DNA from: Promerops cafer
Lineage: Eukaryota; Chordata; Aves; Passeriformes; Nectariniidae
Length of the DNA stretch: 64,000 nucleotides
NCBI GenBank assembly: GCA_013398275.1
Contig: VZSE01002187.1
Span: 248,967-312,966 of the forward strand
Direction: 5' to 3'
Shown in pieces: positions 20,601 to 33,500 of this stretch. The notes below the pieces were generated by a model. It was given only the letters and a program-made list of their open reading frames with translations, did no database searches and had not been told where the DNA came from. Positions within the stretch are counted from its first letter, which is position 1. Each line of letters begins with the position of its first letter. The position numbers were made by a program, and so were the translations under genes.

Positions 20601-23600
20601 ATGGCTCCAAGGGAGGACTGACACTCCAGCCAGCAAACCCAGCTATTTTCCATCATTTCATTTTTCCCCTCAAAGCTGGAATCGTCCAACCTCTTCCCAG
20701 TGAAATTTCCCATTTCAACCTGTAATCTGTCTAGGGTTTCCAGCAGTCACCTGCACAGCCCGAGCAGCCTGGTTTGGTCACTACACCAAATTGCAAAGGT
20801 TTTTAGGTTGTTTTGTTCGTTTGTCAGAGTGGTTCAAGGATCTGGCCTTGGCCAACATACCACAGATTTCTATGTGTGTTGGTAACTCCTCATGAAAGGT
20901 CCGGGTACAGAGTAAGCAGGAAATACTTTCAAGCTAGGTAGGAAAATAACTGGGAGGGATTTCTTAAGGCCCAAAATCATACCCTAAAACAGAAAAATAA
21001 AAGTTCTTTGGTAATACAAAATGCTTCTCACCAAAGGCTTTCAGCCCCACAGTTACATTCGTAAGAGCTGGGCAGGGTTATTCCACACTTTTCCCAAGGA
21101 TTCATTCCCTTGGGAAAATGGAGTGGTCCTAGGGAGTGGACCCTGCTAACGTCCACTGCTTGGGGACTGCCTGCGCCTGCTGTCTGCTCTACGAGTTTGG
21201 TATTGCTCCATAGGCTTATGCCCCATCAGCATGCCCAGGCTCCTCTTGGAACCATGCAGATGGTTTCAGCAGCAGAGGAGTTTAGATAAGCCCTGCTGCT
21301 GCCAAGTGACCTCTTTACCCGCCAGAGTCATGTGCAGAGGCACCCAGTGCATTACGCAGGGAAAGCTGCCTGAGAGAGAAGAAACATAAATCACCCTTCC
21401 TTAGCTAGGCACAACACAAGACTCCAGGCTGGTCACAGTAATTTTGCTTAGTAGCCCACTGGGTGAGCAAAAACCCCCAAAGTGTGTAAAGCAGGGCTGG
21501 TATTTTTAGACAGGAACTTTGGCTGATGAGGGAAGGAGCAGCAGGTGCAAACAGCTGCAGCTGGTAGTGAAAGGTATGAAAGCATTAGCAGAGACTTCCG
21601 CTGTGGTCAACACTGAAGTCTCAGTGCAGGTCTCCAGAGAGGGTGTGGGTGGGGGACCTCAGGGTGACTGCTGCTGAGCTCTTCCCAGTTGTCACTAATA
21701 TTCAGTTTGCCACAAGCCTCCTCCACTGCTCTCTTTTTGTGCAAGGCCAGCTGAAGCATGACAACCATCCAGGGAGCTCATCCTGAGCAGAATTCCAGCT
21801 TCCCAGCACTCAAGACTTGCCCACAGCTTCAGCCTAAATACAGGCTGGTCAAGAAGATACAGCAAGCCAAGGGCAAGTCACATCTGCAGCAGCTCTATTG
21901 CAGTTCCCTTACTGGGTATCAGTCTGGGGGCTGAGTGGTGTTTTCCCTTCCCTTTCCTGCTCTGACTGCAATTAATTCAGAACTGAAAGGTGTATCAACA
22001 GAACAGATCTCTCTCTCCATCATCTATTCCTGTAGCTATGGCACCGTAGCACCTCAGAGGCTTTCCTCCCATTGTGCTGAACACCTGCCCCACACCTTCC
22101 TCCGAGTGCGTGGAAAGCGATCTCAAAGGACAGCTGCTGCTGACCCCACCTCACCTTGCTCTGTCTTAGGCAGCTCTCAGGCCTCTGAGGATGAGAAGAA
22201 GGGGACAGGTTCACTGCAGAGAATTTGAAGTACAGATGTGCTCTGGGGTGAATCCTACCACCTTTATACCTGACAGCAGGCAGCAGGCAGGACAGGAGTG
22301 GCCCATATAAGAAATGGGTGGGAAAAATCGGGAAAGCTGGCAGAGGAGGGTTCCATTCTATGTGAGAAAGCAAAATTCACCAGCAAGTAACTTGGCAAGA
22401 ACCAGAAGATGAAACTGATCATCTGACTGGACACCAAAACATCCCCAAATACTCCAGTTAAAGATTATAGACTGAGCAGCCCTCACTGTGACAGATGGAG
22501 AAAACCCTCTCCACCTGCTGCTGCACCTCCTGGCAGGGGTCTCCAACATCATCACACTGCAGACAGCATTCCTCCTGATTCAAGTGGGCTGCAGGACATG
22601 GGGGTGCTCTGCTCTAGGTCTGCCAGGTGGAGCTGAGGGACTGGGTTCTTATGTTCAGAAATTCCCTTCCATTAACAAGACTCTCTCTGTTCCCCAGAGC
22701 CAGGTGGAACTGAGCGGTTACTACGAAGCTGAGAACACCACCCCTTCTTTGGAGGGCTACTTTTGCTTCAACCCAGCCTCATCTGTGGTTGGCAACCAGG
22801 GAGACCCCTTCAGAAAGGTCTTCATGCCCCTCATCTATCTGCTGATGTTTGTGTTGGGGACTCTGGGCAATGCCCTGGTCCTGGTCATTTTAGAGAGGTT
22901 CAAGCGGTCTCGCACCACCACGGAAAACTTCCTTTTTCACCTCACCCTGGCCAACCTGGCACTGTTGCTCACCTTTCCATTCAGTGTGGTGGAGAGCTTG
23001 GCTGGGTGGGTATTTGGGAAGTTCCTCTGCAAGATACTCAGTGCTGTCCACAAGATCAATTTCTACTGCAGTAGCATGCTGCTGGGATGCATCGCTGTGG
23101 ACCGTTACCTTGCCATCGTCTATGCAATCCACACCTACCGCAAACGCAGAGCTCGCTCCATCCACCTCACCTGCACAGCTGTCTGGCTCTGCTCATTGCT
23201 TCTGACTTTACCCGATCTCATCTTCATGGAAGTCTGGACAGACGACAGCAACCGCAGCATTTGCTATTTTCCGGAGGTTGGGATTGATGGAAACAATGCG
23301 TGGCTGGCAACCCGCTTCCTCTATCACACCGTGGGCTTTTTTGTGCCTCTGCTGGTCATGTGTTACTGCTACATGGCCATCATCCGGGCACTATGTCAGT
23401 CCCAGCGCCTGCAGAGGCAAAAAGCTGTCCGTGTGGCCATCCTGGTCACAGGCATCTTCCTCCTCTGCTGGAGCCCATACCACATCGTCATCTTCCTGAA
23501 CACACTTACCAAGCTAGAAGCCTTCACCAAGAATTGCCTCCTGGAAGACCAGCTGGACACAGCCATCATGGTGACAGAGGCCATCGGCTTCACACACTGC

Positions 23601-23774
23601 TGCCTCAACCCCATCCTCTACGCCTTCATTGGGGTCAAGTTCCGTAACGACTTCTTCCGGATCCTGCAGGAGCTTGGCTGCATGAGCCAGGAGACCCTGC
23701 AGGAGATCCTGGAGGTGACAAGGAAGGGTAGTGGGATAGAGTCTGACAACACGACTTCCATCTCCACCTTCTAG
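17582..23774 (+). CDS. CXCR5: CXCR5, CXCL13 receptor (class A GPCR), complete, 2 coding exons
   Basis: Seven-transmembrane chemokine receptor that guides B cells and follicular helper T cells to CXCL13. Exons 17582-17620 and 22698-23774 give 371 aa (human 372). Exon 1 encodes 13 residues (MGPLSYSSETYDL) and ends at GTGAGT; exon 2 follows a strong acceptor (ctctctctgttccccag), phase 0. Seen: N-glycosylation sequons at N26 and N198; acidic/Tyr-rich N-terminus (Y21,Y22), possible sulfation; C36-C293 and C124-C202 disulfide pairs; DRY 148-150; CWSP 270-273; NPILY 317-321; a QRQKAVRVAILV segment in TM6 and a GVKFR helix-8 start, both shared with human CXCR5. Oddity: residue 99, the Asp2.50 position, is Asn (codon AAC at 22953). 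The frame stays open upstream into the intron to 22488, but that part has no receptor similarity. Confidence 0.96.
17621..22697 (+). other. CXCR5: CXCR5 intron 1
   Basis: A 5.08-kb GT-AG intron. It contains no recognised coding region. A G-rich run at 18960-18984 fits a G-quadruplex pattern. Several open frames of 60-190 codons occur, but their peptides look like chance translations. Confidence 0.8.
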
Positions 23775-25905
23775 CTGGGAAAAGCTACCTGCAGGGCAGA
23801 ACTGGCCTGGGTCTTTCCTTCCCAGTGACACACTTGCTGTGGTCTCAGTTACAGGTTTCACAAGCATCCCCACAACTTTCTTCACTCCTCAGGAAACAGG
23901 TCCAATAGCCACCAAACACCCAAATCCCATCAGACACTTGCTTGGCTCTTCCTGGTTCTCATACTTGTAGAGATCCATCTGGCAGCTGTTGGTGAATGCT
24001 GGATGTCTGATGATCACTCTTGTGGGGCTGGATAAAGATGGTCACTCAAGTGGGTTGAACCTGACATTCCCACCTCTCCCTCGAAAAACTGACTGCAGGC
24101 ATCTTGCGCACAAAGCCAGGCACAGGACTGGGGTGCCAGGGTTAAGGAAAAAAGTGCAGCCAAGTAAATGAGTCATGTCAGTAAGCAGGTCTCCATTTCA
24201 CTAGCTAAGGTTGGTACACACATGCTCAAAGGAAGCCGTGGGACTCAGTGGCCATAGCAACTGGAGACATGCAGGTAGGACTGATGGGGGCTGCAAAGCT
24301 CAATCCAATAGCATGGGCATACAGTGCTGGACACTCTTAGACTGCAGCATTGTCCTCCTGCTGTGTAACATCCCCCCAGAGAGCCACAACACATTCATCT
24401 TCCCAACACAGCTCATGCCAGGAGGTCCTCCCACAGACTGAAAGATTTGACTGTCACAGACTACTTTCCTGACACCAGTTGCATCCTTCCGCACTCATTT
24501 GATCTGTTTTATTGCTGTTATGATCTCCTGTGAGTGGGTGCTGAACTGAATGCCTGACTATGCAAAAGTTTTCCTTTAAGGAAGAACACCATCTGAGGAG
24601 ATGGCTTCTGTCTTGTGACTCCACACAGGGGAGAGAAACCACACAGCTTTGTAAGGCTGACGGTGTAACTTTTTCTTCTGGCAGCTAGTTGTATGGCTAT
24701 TTATGGGTTCTGAGAGCAAGGAGACCCACTGCCCCAGAGAAAGGGAAAGAGCTCGTTTGCATAATTTCTCTTTTATTTTAGTAAGGCTAGAGGAAATGTG
24801 GCATTTTGCTTTGCACCATGCTTTCTGATAGTTTTCCTCCACCTGCACCTACAGGGCTTTCAGAGATTAAATGCATCCAGGTGTACAGAGGACAAAGCAG
24901 GGTGGTGATCTTGCCCTGAACTGCAAGTATGCAGAAACTGCTCAGATCAGGGCAGCTTGATGATAATTTGGTTCAAAATAAGAGCAGCAACTTTCCCTGT
25001 CATTAATTCTTGCACCACAAGCTGGTGTGTGGGGAAGCCCGAGCAGACTCAAGACAGCCTGCTGCTGCCTAGGAGGTCTTGTCACAGTTTAATACAGCAG
25101 CAGGCCCACAACACTGCTCCATGACATTTCTGTTCCTAAAGAGTGCTGTGGCCTGAACTGTAGGAGAGCCATACACACCAATGTCACATGAGCACGACCC
25201 TCTTCACAAGCACACTTTAAAATCTGCTCTACCCTTCACCTCACATTTTAAGCAATGTCAAACCAATGTTAGCTCTCCTGTGGCAGCAGGAATTTTGTGC
25301 TAACCTCACTTCTGAAGTTCATCCCACTGGCAGAGAGCTCAGTCCCAGGTGAACTTCACAGTACACAAGGGCCCTGCTAAAAAGACCAGCCATTATGGAA
25401 GGGGCCACATTACCTCAGCTTGACTCAGGCAGATATCTCAATAGCTTGATCTCACATGGTGATTTGAGGAGAAAACTCATGTAGTATAAGGCAGTCCACC
25501 ATTTCCTGCAGCACCGCATCTTCAAAGATGAAACTTTAAAGTAATGGCAATTGTGGTTGTTCAGGCACATACATGCAGCAGAGAAGGGCAAGTCTCTTAA
25601 GCCTGCACTTGTGTTCTCCACGGTGGTACCAGTGAGAAAACTCATTGCAGATGCATTGTAAACACCTCCCCAGCAGGTTATGGTGACAACTGTGTTTCTA
25701 CATGAAAATGTTATTGAAAACATAATAGTCAAAGTGTAAAATTCTTACAGTAGTCACAAAGTAAAAAGAAAATCTGCACTCAAATGAGAGTGAACAGACT
25801 ACACATCTATTGTTACTATAGCTTTTAGCACTGGTATGTACAAACCCTTAGGAAGTTTTGAGGTAAGCTGTAATAAACAGGTGAATAAAGCACCACCTTC
25901 TCACG
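23775..25905 (+). other. CXCR5: CXCR5 3'UTR (probable)
   Basis: Runs from the TAG stop to just past two close AATAAA hexamers at 25872-25877 and 25884-25889, the first convincing plus-strand pair downstream. About 2.1 kb, without coding features. The end is inferred from hexamers only. Confidence 0.55.
25872..25889 (+). terminator. CXCR5: Tandem poly(A) signals for CXCR5
   Basis: Two AATAAA hexamers six bases apart, 2.1 kb after the CXCR5 stop. A minus-strand AATAAA lies at 25948-25943, only about 55 bases further on. Confidence 0.55.
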
Positions 25906-27069
25906 TATAGTGCTTGTAAGCATTTGTCTGTAGCTGTGTCACTTTATTCAAGGGAGACACACCAGCGAGCATTAAGTGGGCAGATGGCACCTTTCTGATA
26001 AGCTCTGCTCAAAGGGCTTAGAGGAGCACCTTGCTCAGATTCCCCTTCACCAGTGCCGCAGAAGGCTCTGCTGGGTTCAGAGTCAGTCCAGACCTACATT
26101 ACCTCTCTGCTTTACAGAGCCTCTTCCACTAACTGCCGCACCTCCTGCCCCAGTTTTACAGCAGCAGCTAACCTGACTGGAAAACTGCCCTTACACCTAC
26201 ATTTGGCTCAGACAGCCTGGGAATGGCTTGGCTCAGAGCTGGCAGACCTTCCCCAAAGAGTTGCCATTGTTCTTCCCCACAGCTGCCTGCAGCCAGCCTG
26301 CTGAATGGCGACAAGAAGGAAGCAAGAGGAACTTTCTTTCACTGCAGAGGAAGCTCTGCTTTCCACTCAGCAAAACCCTTGCTATCTCCTCAAGGTTTCC
26401 ATGGCTGTCACAACACCTTGCCCCAGAGTGGGCTTCCCTGCTAAGTACTCACACTGCCAAAGCCACCCCTGCAGCCTTCGGGCAGACCTTCATCCTCCCC
26501 ACTGGAGCTCTGCTCAGCCTCTATGCCACGACTACCAAGTGAGGCAGATGCACTCTGCCCACCCAGGCCACTGGGAAGGGGGACTGAGCCAAGGGGAGCT
26601 CCAAGGTGGTTCCTGCAGAAAGTAGGGAGATGATGTGTGGGAAAGCAATGTCACCACCATCCACAGCACACCCTCCTGTCCTGGACTGTGCTCTGCAAAC
26701 AAGGCTCCAGCAGACAAACCAGAGGAAGCCCTGGGCTCTCATGAAGGCAACCCCAAAGATGGGAACACGAAGACCCTCACAACAGCACACTGCTCTGCAT
26801 TTCCTGCAGGGCAACCAAGTCTCCCAGGAGACAGAGCTGGGGTTCCAGCAGAGCATCCTGCTACACACACGCAGTGATCACAGGGCCGTGGCAGGCAGTG
26901 GAGCATGCATGGGTGACTGCAAGTAAGGGAACGCATGAATGAATGTGTGCCTGGGAGTGCTGCAGAGAAGGGGCTCCCCCAATGCCCACGCAATCCTTCC
27001 GGCACCTCTCGCACTCCCTGTTTCCGCTGCAGTCCTGTGGAAAATCGTGGAAAAAGACAGGCATAGGGT
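25906..27069. other. CXCR5-BCL9L tail-to-tail intergenic interval
   Basis: About 1.2 kb between the two convergent 3' ends. I see no gene; the open frames here have no recognisable family features. If the minus-strand AATAAA at 25948-25943 is used, BCL9L transcripts would extend through it. Confidence 0.45.
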
Positions 27070-27089
27070 CAGGTCTTGAAATTTGTCTT

Positions 27090-27095
27090 TTTAAT
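27090..27095 (-). terminator. BCL9L: Candidate BCL9L poly(A) signal ATTAAA
   Basis: ATTAAA on the minus strand at the end of an A/T-rich block. The plus strand over the same bases also reads AATAAA (27094-27099), so strand assignment rests on context. Confidence 0.5.
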
Positions 27096-27200
27096 AAAAA
27101 GGCACCTATAAAACAGGTCAATACATTACAGGCAGCACAGATACCCAAAAACAAGCCTAAAAATTGTTTCAAATAAAAACCAATAAGATGTCTTCACATA

Positions 27201-27245
27201 TTGTATTTATATATTTATATTTATATATATATATTTATATAATGG
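27201..27245. repeat. A/T-rich (TATAAA/TATA) tract
   Basis: About 45 bases of almost pure A/T with ATTTATAT units, inside the presumed BCL9L 3'UTR. On the transcript it reads UAUAAAUA-type units, an A/U-rich element without canonical AUUUA pentamers. Confidence 0.8.
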
Positions 27246-30200
27246 TACAAAATGACTGGGGAAGTTTCTCCATGGGATGACAGAGAACAGGTCAGTCAAC
27301 TTTACCTCGGTGTGAAAGCTAATTCCAGGTGTGTGATTATCCGACATACTGAAAGATGAAGTTTCCCAGCATTTGCTTTTTTGGAGCTGGAAAAACATGG
27401 CAAATTCATGGCTAAAAGATGGGCAAACCTTCTACTGTGATTAGGTGGAGTCAGTACACAGAACTCAAGGTAGGAGCCGAGCAATAAACTACAAGACACA
27501 AGAACAGACACAGGTCACAGCAGCAGGCAACCAGCTGATGGCAAACCTTGCCCAGGTCTAACAAGGACTGGCTGCCACTGAGCCTCCAAAGGAACTCCTG
27601 CCACATTGCTGTTCACAAACATGGTTGGGAGCAGCACCCAGGGCTGTTAGGCAGGGTGTTAGGCAGCATTTCTTCTCCCCATTGTTCAGCCATCACAGTG
27701 GTAGGGGTAGGGCTGGCTCCAGGGCAGTGGGATTTTGCAGAAGAGCACCAACTGCTGCTCCAGAGTCCTCAGCTCTGACCTAGCATCAGGATTTCCCTTT
27801 TGTATCCAGGGCTGTTGAGTTCTTATTTGTCACTGAAGGACAGGTCTTCCTCCTGTTGCCAGGCAGAAGTAGCATTGCACTGCCATGTCCCTGTGAGTGC
27901 TCAGCACCAATCTCCTGAGCACTGCATGGCATGTGCCACAAGCCTGCAGGCTCCTGCTGATACAGGGACAATGCGCTGCTGACAGAGTGAGGACTGCAAG
28001 CCCCAGCCAACTTCTGTGTTGGGCTGGGCAAAAGAGACAACAGGCAAAGTACAAACACATGGAGGTCTCAACCAGGCTAAAACACCACCTATCTACAGGC
28101 AAACAAAAAAACTGCCATATAGAAAATGTTATGGCTTCAAATTAGCCAAGACTTGCTGGTGGGTGATGAGCAAAGTTTGGGACTGTAATTGGTATTTGGA
28201 TGTTTACGAGAAGCTACCAGCAGCCAACACCCTGAAGAGCAGCCAAGAGAAGCTACAGCCTCTCAGGCAAGTCAAGCTTAGAAAGAGCTACATCTGTTTG
28301 AGCCACATCCTCCCGCATGAAACACACACTGAAAGGATCAAGAATCCAACCAGCTAACATGTCAGGTCCAAAGCCTGGGCTGAAGATTATTCTTCTGCTC
28401 CAACTGCCACAGCAGGAAGGACAGCTTCTCGCAACTGTTCCTGTTTAACCACTTCAAAAAATGTTGCTTGCTCACATTGTATACAACAAACCTCTACAAA
28501 GCAGGAGACTAGAGCAAGATCCTTCCTCAGATCCAAACCCATGCTTCTCACCCAGCACTACAAAATGCCCCAAAGCTTCAGTGTATTCCTAACTGGACTT
28601 TATGATTCCATCTTCTCACAGACTGGATCAAGACAGCTGCTGGACTGACATTTCAGCATCCACCAGCCATTCCAAACAGCTTGCAGCCTGATAAAAAGTG
28701 TTGCTGTTCACTCACTACTTGGCATTCTCCGTTTCCGAAGCCCTCTCCTCCCTGCAACAGCAAGCAGGGAAAGGGGAGCTCTGTTATAAGAGAGGTAGCG
28801 TGTTAAGCCTGGCTCTGCAGAGATAATCCTCCAAGCAGTGCTCCTCCAGCAATTGTGTGCCCCAGGTTCACCACTGGATGCTGGAATGGCAAGTCCCCAC
28901 AGAGGTCCAGAGATACTGTGGTGTGTGCAGAAACGTGTGTGCATCACAACACATTCCCCTCTGTGAAAAATCATGGGAAAGACCATCAGGGCTGCATGCA
29001 GGAAGACCTTATGAGTACAGGATGGAGAGGGTGAAGTGCATCCAGAAAAGCCAGAGTTGTCCAAATGGCATGCATCTGCCAGCCTAGGAATGAGAGACTT
29101 CAACTCAACTTTGGCCTCTTCTGTCTGAAGCACAGGATGGCCATGCTGCCGACACTGAACGCTGAGGCAGAGTATTGCACTCAGGGACAGGTCCTCTTCA
29201 AGAGCTGGACCTCTCCTGTGCCACAGGGCAGGGCTGCTGCCAGTAGCTCAGGTTATCATGGAGTGAAGACTGCCTGCAAAACTCTACGGATGAAGGACTG
29301 ACAAGCACAAGGAAAACCTGGGAAAGCATTCAGTGGCGGGGGAGGCATGATGCAGTAGCGAATGGATGGGTAATAGACTGGTGTAGGAAGGCTGCAGAAG
29401 ATCAGGGTTCCCAACTAGCCTCTCCTGGAATGCATCACCTCACACACCTCAAGGCCCATCTGTCCCTACCCACCACAACACCTTGCCTCCAGGGGACACA
29501 GCATGAAGGGAAGAGAAGGGAGTAGAGGTGACAGAGCTGGTCAAGACCTTCAGGTCCAGCATGTTACCATCTGCAAAGCCCAGATTCTTGATGCTTCTCC
29601 AGCTGAAGGGCCAGCATCCTTCCCATCCCAGACACAGCAGCTTCTCCAGAGAGCAGCAGCAGCTGCATCCTGTAAGACTGTGGCCTCTGCCCTGCCAGAT
29701 GGGCACCGCTCCAGCAGCATTTCACTGGGGCTACAGCTCAGCGGCCTCCGCCCCGCCAAGGGCCCTTGGTCAGTGGTTATGTTTGTGTGCTCGGCATAGT
29801 ATCCATGTATGCACGGGACCTGAGATCTGCATGACACTGCACCACCCCCTCTCCCACACATGCAAAACCATTCAGATGCGTGAACAACACAGGTCTGACA
29901 GAGTCACTCTACAAAGGGGTCTCTGTGGCACCCTGGGGATCTCTCCCCCATGGAGAGATTTCAATCCTTGCACACTGTTGCCTTTAGCATGTTTTTTTTT
30001 CTTTCTGTTTTTTAAAACATGTTTTGAGGCTTCTATTAAAACACAGAAATACAGAACAATTAAAAACCAGCACAAATTTTGCCTTTCCCAGCGACCTATT
30101 TACAGCTAGTTCCAAAAACCCTCTTGCACATTTTGGTTGCTTAAAAAGGAAGGACAAAAAAAATAGAGCGGAAAAAAGGGCAAGAAAAACACTTGACGGA

Positions 30201-30515
30201 GGAAAGCCATAAGTGAAAACTTTACAAACTGCCACAAGGTCTGGATGTCCCTGGTCACCACGCAGGGTTCAAAGTAACAGCCCCACTCCCAGCCTCTCCA
30301 CCCTCCCCTTCCCCAAAAAAGAAAGGAAAAAGAAACCCAATTCACATCAAGTTTACTGCACATCTGGTTTGCTGTGTAGAGGCAAATCCAATATGAAAAG
30401 CATCCCACGTGGTGTCCTCCACTGGCATTGGCCCCCAACTCGCCCCCACAGAAAGGTTTAAAAATGTTTGTAGGGGCAGCCCCATCCCCTCCCCAGCCCT
30501 GAGCACCAGTCAGGG

Positions 30516-33500
30516 TTAAAAAGGCAAGTTCGCCATGTTCCCAGGCCCGGGGATGTAACTCATCTGGCTGTCCAGGGAGACACTCCTCTGCCTCATCTGG
30601 TGCGTGACCATGAGGTTCTGCTGAGGCGGGGGCCCCATGAGAGAGCCCTGAGGTGACATCATATGTCCTGTCTGGGCATACATCTCCCCCGACACAGACA
30701 TGCTTCTCTGCTTGGCCTGCATTAGCATGAAATTCTGCTGGGCCATCAGGCTCTGCTGTGGAGACATCATGCCCTGGTGCATGCTATTGCCCATCATGCC
30801 TTGCTGGGGCGGTATGCCTGTCCTGCCCAGCATGGGCATTTGTCCAGGATGGCACATGGGCATGCTGAGTCCCCTCTGTACGCCCTGCTGCCCGGGGAGG
30901 CTGGGAGCATTCATACCTGGACGCACGGGGGGCTGCTCAGCCATCATGTTCTGCAGGTTCATGAGGTGGAGATTGGAAGGCTGAGATTTGGGTGCCTGGC
31001 TATCGCTCTTGGGGAAATACTGCAAGGTGCTGCTTGGCTTCTCTGATGGGATGATCCTGGACAGGTCAAACTCCGGGATCCCCGTGGGCGTGGGGCGGAT
31101 GACCTCGCTGAGCTCGGGGTCGTTCAGCACCGACGCTACCCCAGGAAGCACGGGCGGGTAGGGGTCACCAATCCGAGGAGGGATGTTCTTGCCCATCATG
31201 TGCTGCTGAGGGGCCATCTGGCCAGGCTGCTGGGAGGGAAGGTCCTCAGGTGGCAAGGGCATCCCTGGCGGGTAATGCTGCTGCATCCCAGGGCCACCTC
31301 CTGCACTGGGGGCCATGGGCATGCCTCCGGCAGGAGATGGCATGGCATTGTGGGGCTGCTGCATGCGGGGGAACACGAGCTGGTTAGAAGGAATCATCTG
31401 TGAACTGTTGGGCACAGGGCCACACTGCTGGTTCAACGAGTCCTGGGGACCCGGGGGCAGCATCATGGGGTTCTGGGGGGGCACACCCGCCCCTGGCCCA
31501 CTTGGATGCATAGGAATGTTGGAGCCCAGAGGGTTTGGGGAGGACATCATGGAGGTGGGGGGCGGTTCGTGGGAGAGGGGCTGCTGACCAGGCAGGTTCA
31601 TTCCCATGGGGCTCTGAGAGGATCCAGGCCCCACAGAGTTCAAGTGCAGTTGATTTGGCTGATTCCCCGTCACGCCTAAGGACAGGAAAAAGAGAGAAGA
31701 GTTAACCCTTCCCACAGACCTTTCAGGGCTGCAAAAGCCACATCCTGAGAACCTGCCAAGCAGTCCTGCTCAGAATGCCCTGAGCATGGAGCATGATGCT
31801 CAGAGAGCAGCTCCAAGATGGGCTTACAAAGCACCAACATCAGGAAAAAGTGTCTCCAACTCCAGCTCCCCAAGCCCACAAGCACCAGAGGCCTCTTCCA
31901 GCTTCATCCAGTCCCATGCTAGATTTGTAATTTCTTACATTCCCCTGATTTTAGAGTCCTGACTGGCTCTGTGTGTGCCCTACACCATGGTCTCATCAGG
32001 GCTCTCAGCTACCTGAAAGGCAGCAAGGAGTGACCCTTCACCACTGCCTGCCACAGCGCTTGCCACCCAGCGAGCTCCAGTGACAACACAACCTTGGCTG
32101 CTGAGGAGGAAAAAAGCAGGAGAGTCAGCAGCCCGGCACAGGTGCTGTCTGGGCGGGAAGGCCCATCAGAAAAGCAGAGCAGCCATCAGTGCCTGCAGAG
32201 GCAGCCAATGCATTTGCATGCCTGCGGTCAACCTAAGTGACTGCTCAGCGGTGAAAGAGTCAAAAAGTTGATTTTTCATTTTCAAAACTGACAAAAATAT
32301 TTATCAGACAGCTTTAGACCCCTAAATCAAGTGGTAGAGCATGCTGGAATTCCCCTTTGGGCTGGTCACCACGTGACAAAAAACACTCATTTGCCTAGAT
32401 GTCCTCACCAGTGCCACTAGTTAGTGGAGCATATCTGGCCTACTGAAATCACAACTGTGCTACAACACTGCCTTGCCTGTGCAGGCACTTGGGCTCCACT
32501 CAAAACACCAGATTCCCAAGCCCCATTCAGAGCATCCCTGTCCCACTGCACAGGAACACAAGGGCTCTAAGCAGCAGACCTCTGCCTGCAAGTCCTGGAC
32601 CTGAGAAAACTCCAGGAGTCATGAAAACTCGGGCCCAATACATCTACACGGGTAAAGGTAAAAAATTTCCAGGTCTTGTGGAAGAAGGACTCCTCAAGCC
32701 AGACCAGCTCATGTCCTTCCACCCAAGCCAAAAGCTGATGGACAGCCTGGGCAGAGGGCAGGGAAATGCACAGACTTACAAACAAGGGAAAATTTAAGCT
32801 ACGTGGCACAGCAATCATGGGGAGATCAGAGTTTCTAATACTTCCTCCACCTGCTTCCTCAGGTCCACTGGCAGCCACAAGACAGTCTGACCCCTTGCAA
32901 GCCCACCTCCAGAAGTAGATACCTGACATACTTCCAGGGGGGAGCATAGGCCTGTCTGGCAGCAGCTCGTCATCAGAGGTGGCGATAGTTTTGATGGCAT
33001 TGTGGTAAAGTGGTGTGGAGCTGGGCATGGCATACTTGGACATCTGGGACATCATCAGTGAGAGGGGGTTCTGGGAAGGGGATGGATCTGGAGAGGAAGT
33101 AAAAGGCATGTTCGGATTCATGGTGCTAGAGGTGTTGCTGGCTGGTGCGGAAGAGCTGCTCCGAGGCCCAGAAGGGAGAGGACCTGCAAGCAAGAGAGAT
33201 CAACTTAGTATTGTTCACACGCTGTGGCTTGCTCCCACCGGAGAGCAACCCTGTCCTCTCCTTCTGACAGCAGTGACCAGAGGAGGCTGCAAAGCACCGA
33301 GCTGGCACAGTCCAGCCCTCTCTGAACTCTGAGAAGGCTCATGCAGAGACCCTGCTCCAGGAGCAGTGACAGACTTCCACTTAAACCTGCTCCTGACTGC
33401 CCAGCACAGACACAGCGTTTGCTGCCTGGGTCACAGATCTACCTGAAAAGGCCCTGTTTGGACTCCTGGGAAAAAATACTTGCTCTGTGAGATGCAGGGC

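Larger units (their letters stand above)
27070..30515 (-). other. BCL9L: BCL9L 3'UTR (probable)
   Basis: Follows the TAA stop. The distal 200 bases are very A/T-rich on the minus strand and end in an ATTAAA hexamer at 27095-27090 followed by a U-rich stretch, which looks like a gene's 3' end. A Pumilio element UGUAAAUA reads at 30104-30097 and an AU tract occupies 27201-27245. The length of about 3.4 kb is inference; the more distal AATAAA at 25948 is an alternative. Confidence 0.6.

Noticed and set aside
22488..22697. In-frame upstream extension of the CXCR5 exon 2 frame (70 codons)
   Set aside because: It lies before a strong polypyrimidine-AG acceptor, encodes nothing receptor-like, and a well-fitting 13-codon first exon exists at 17582.
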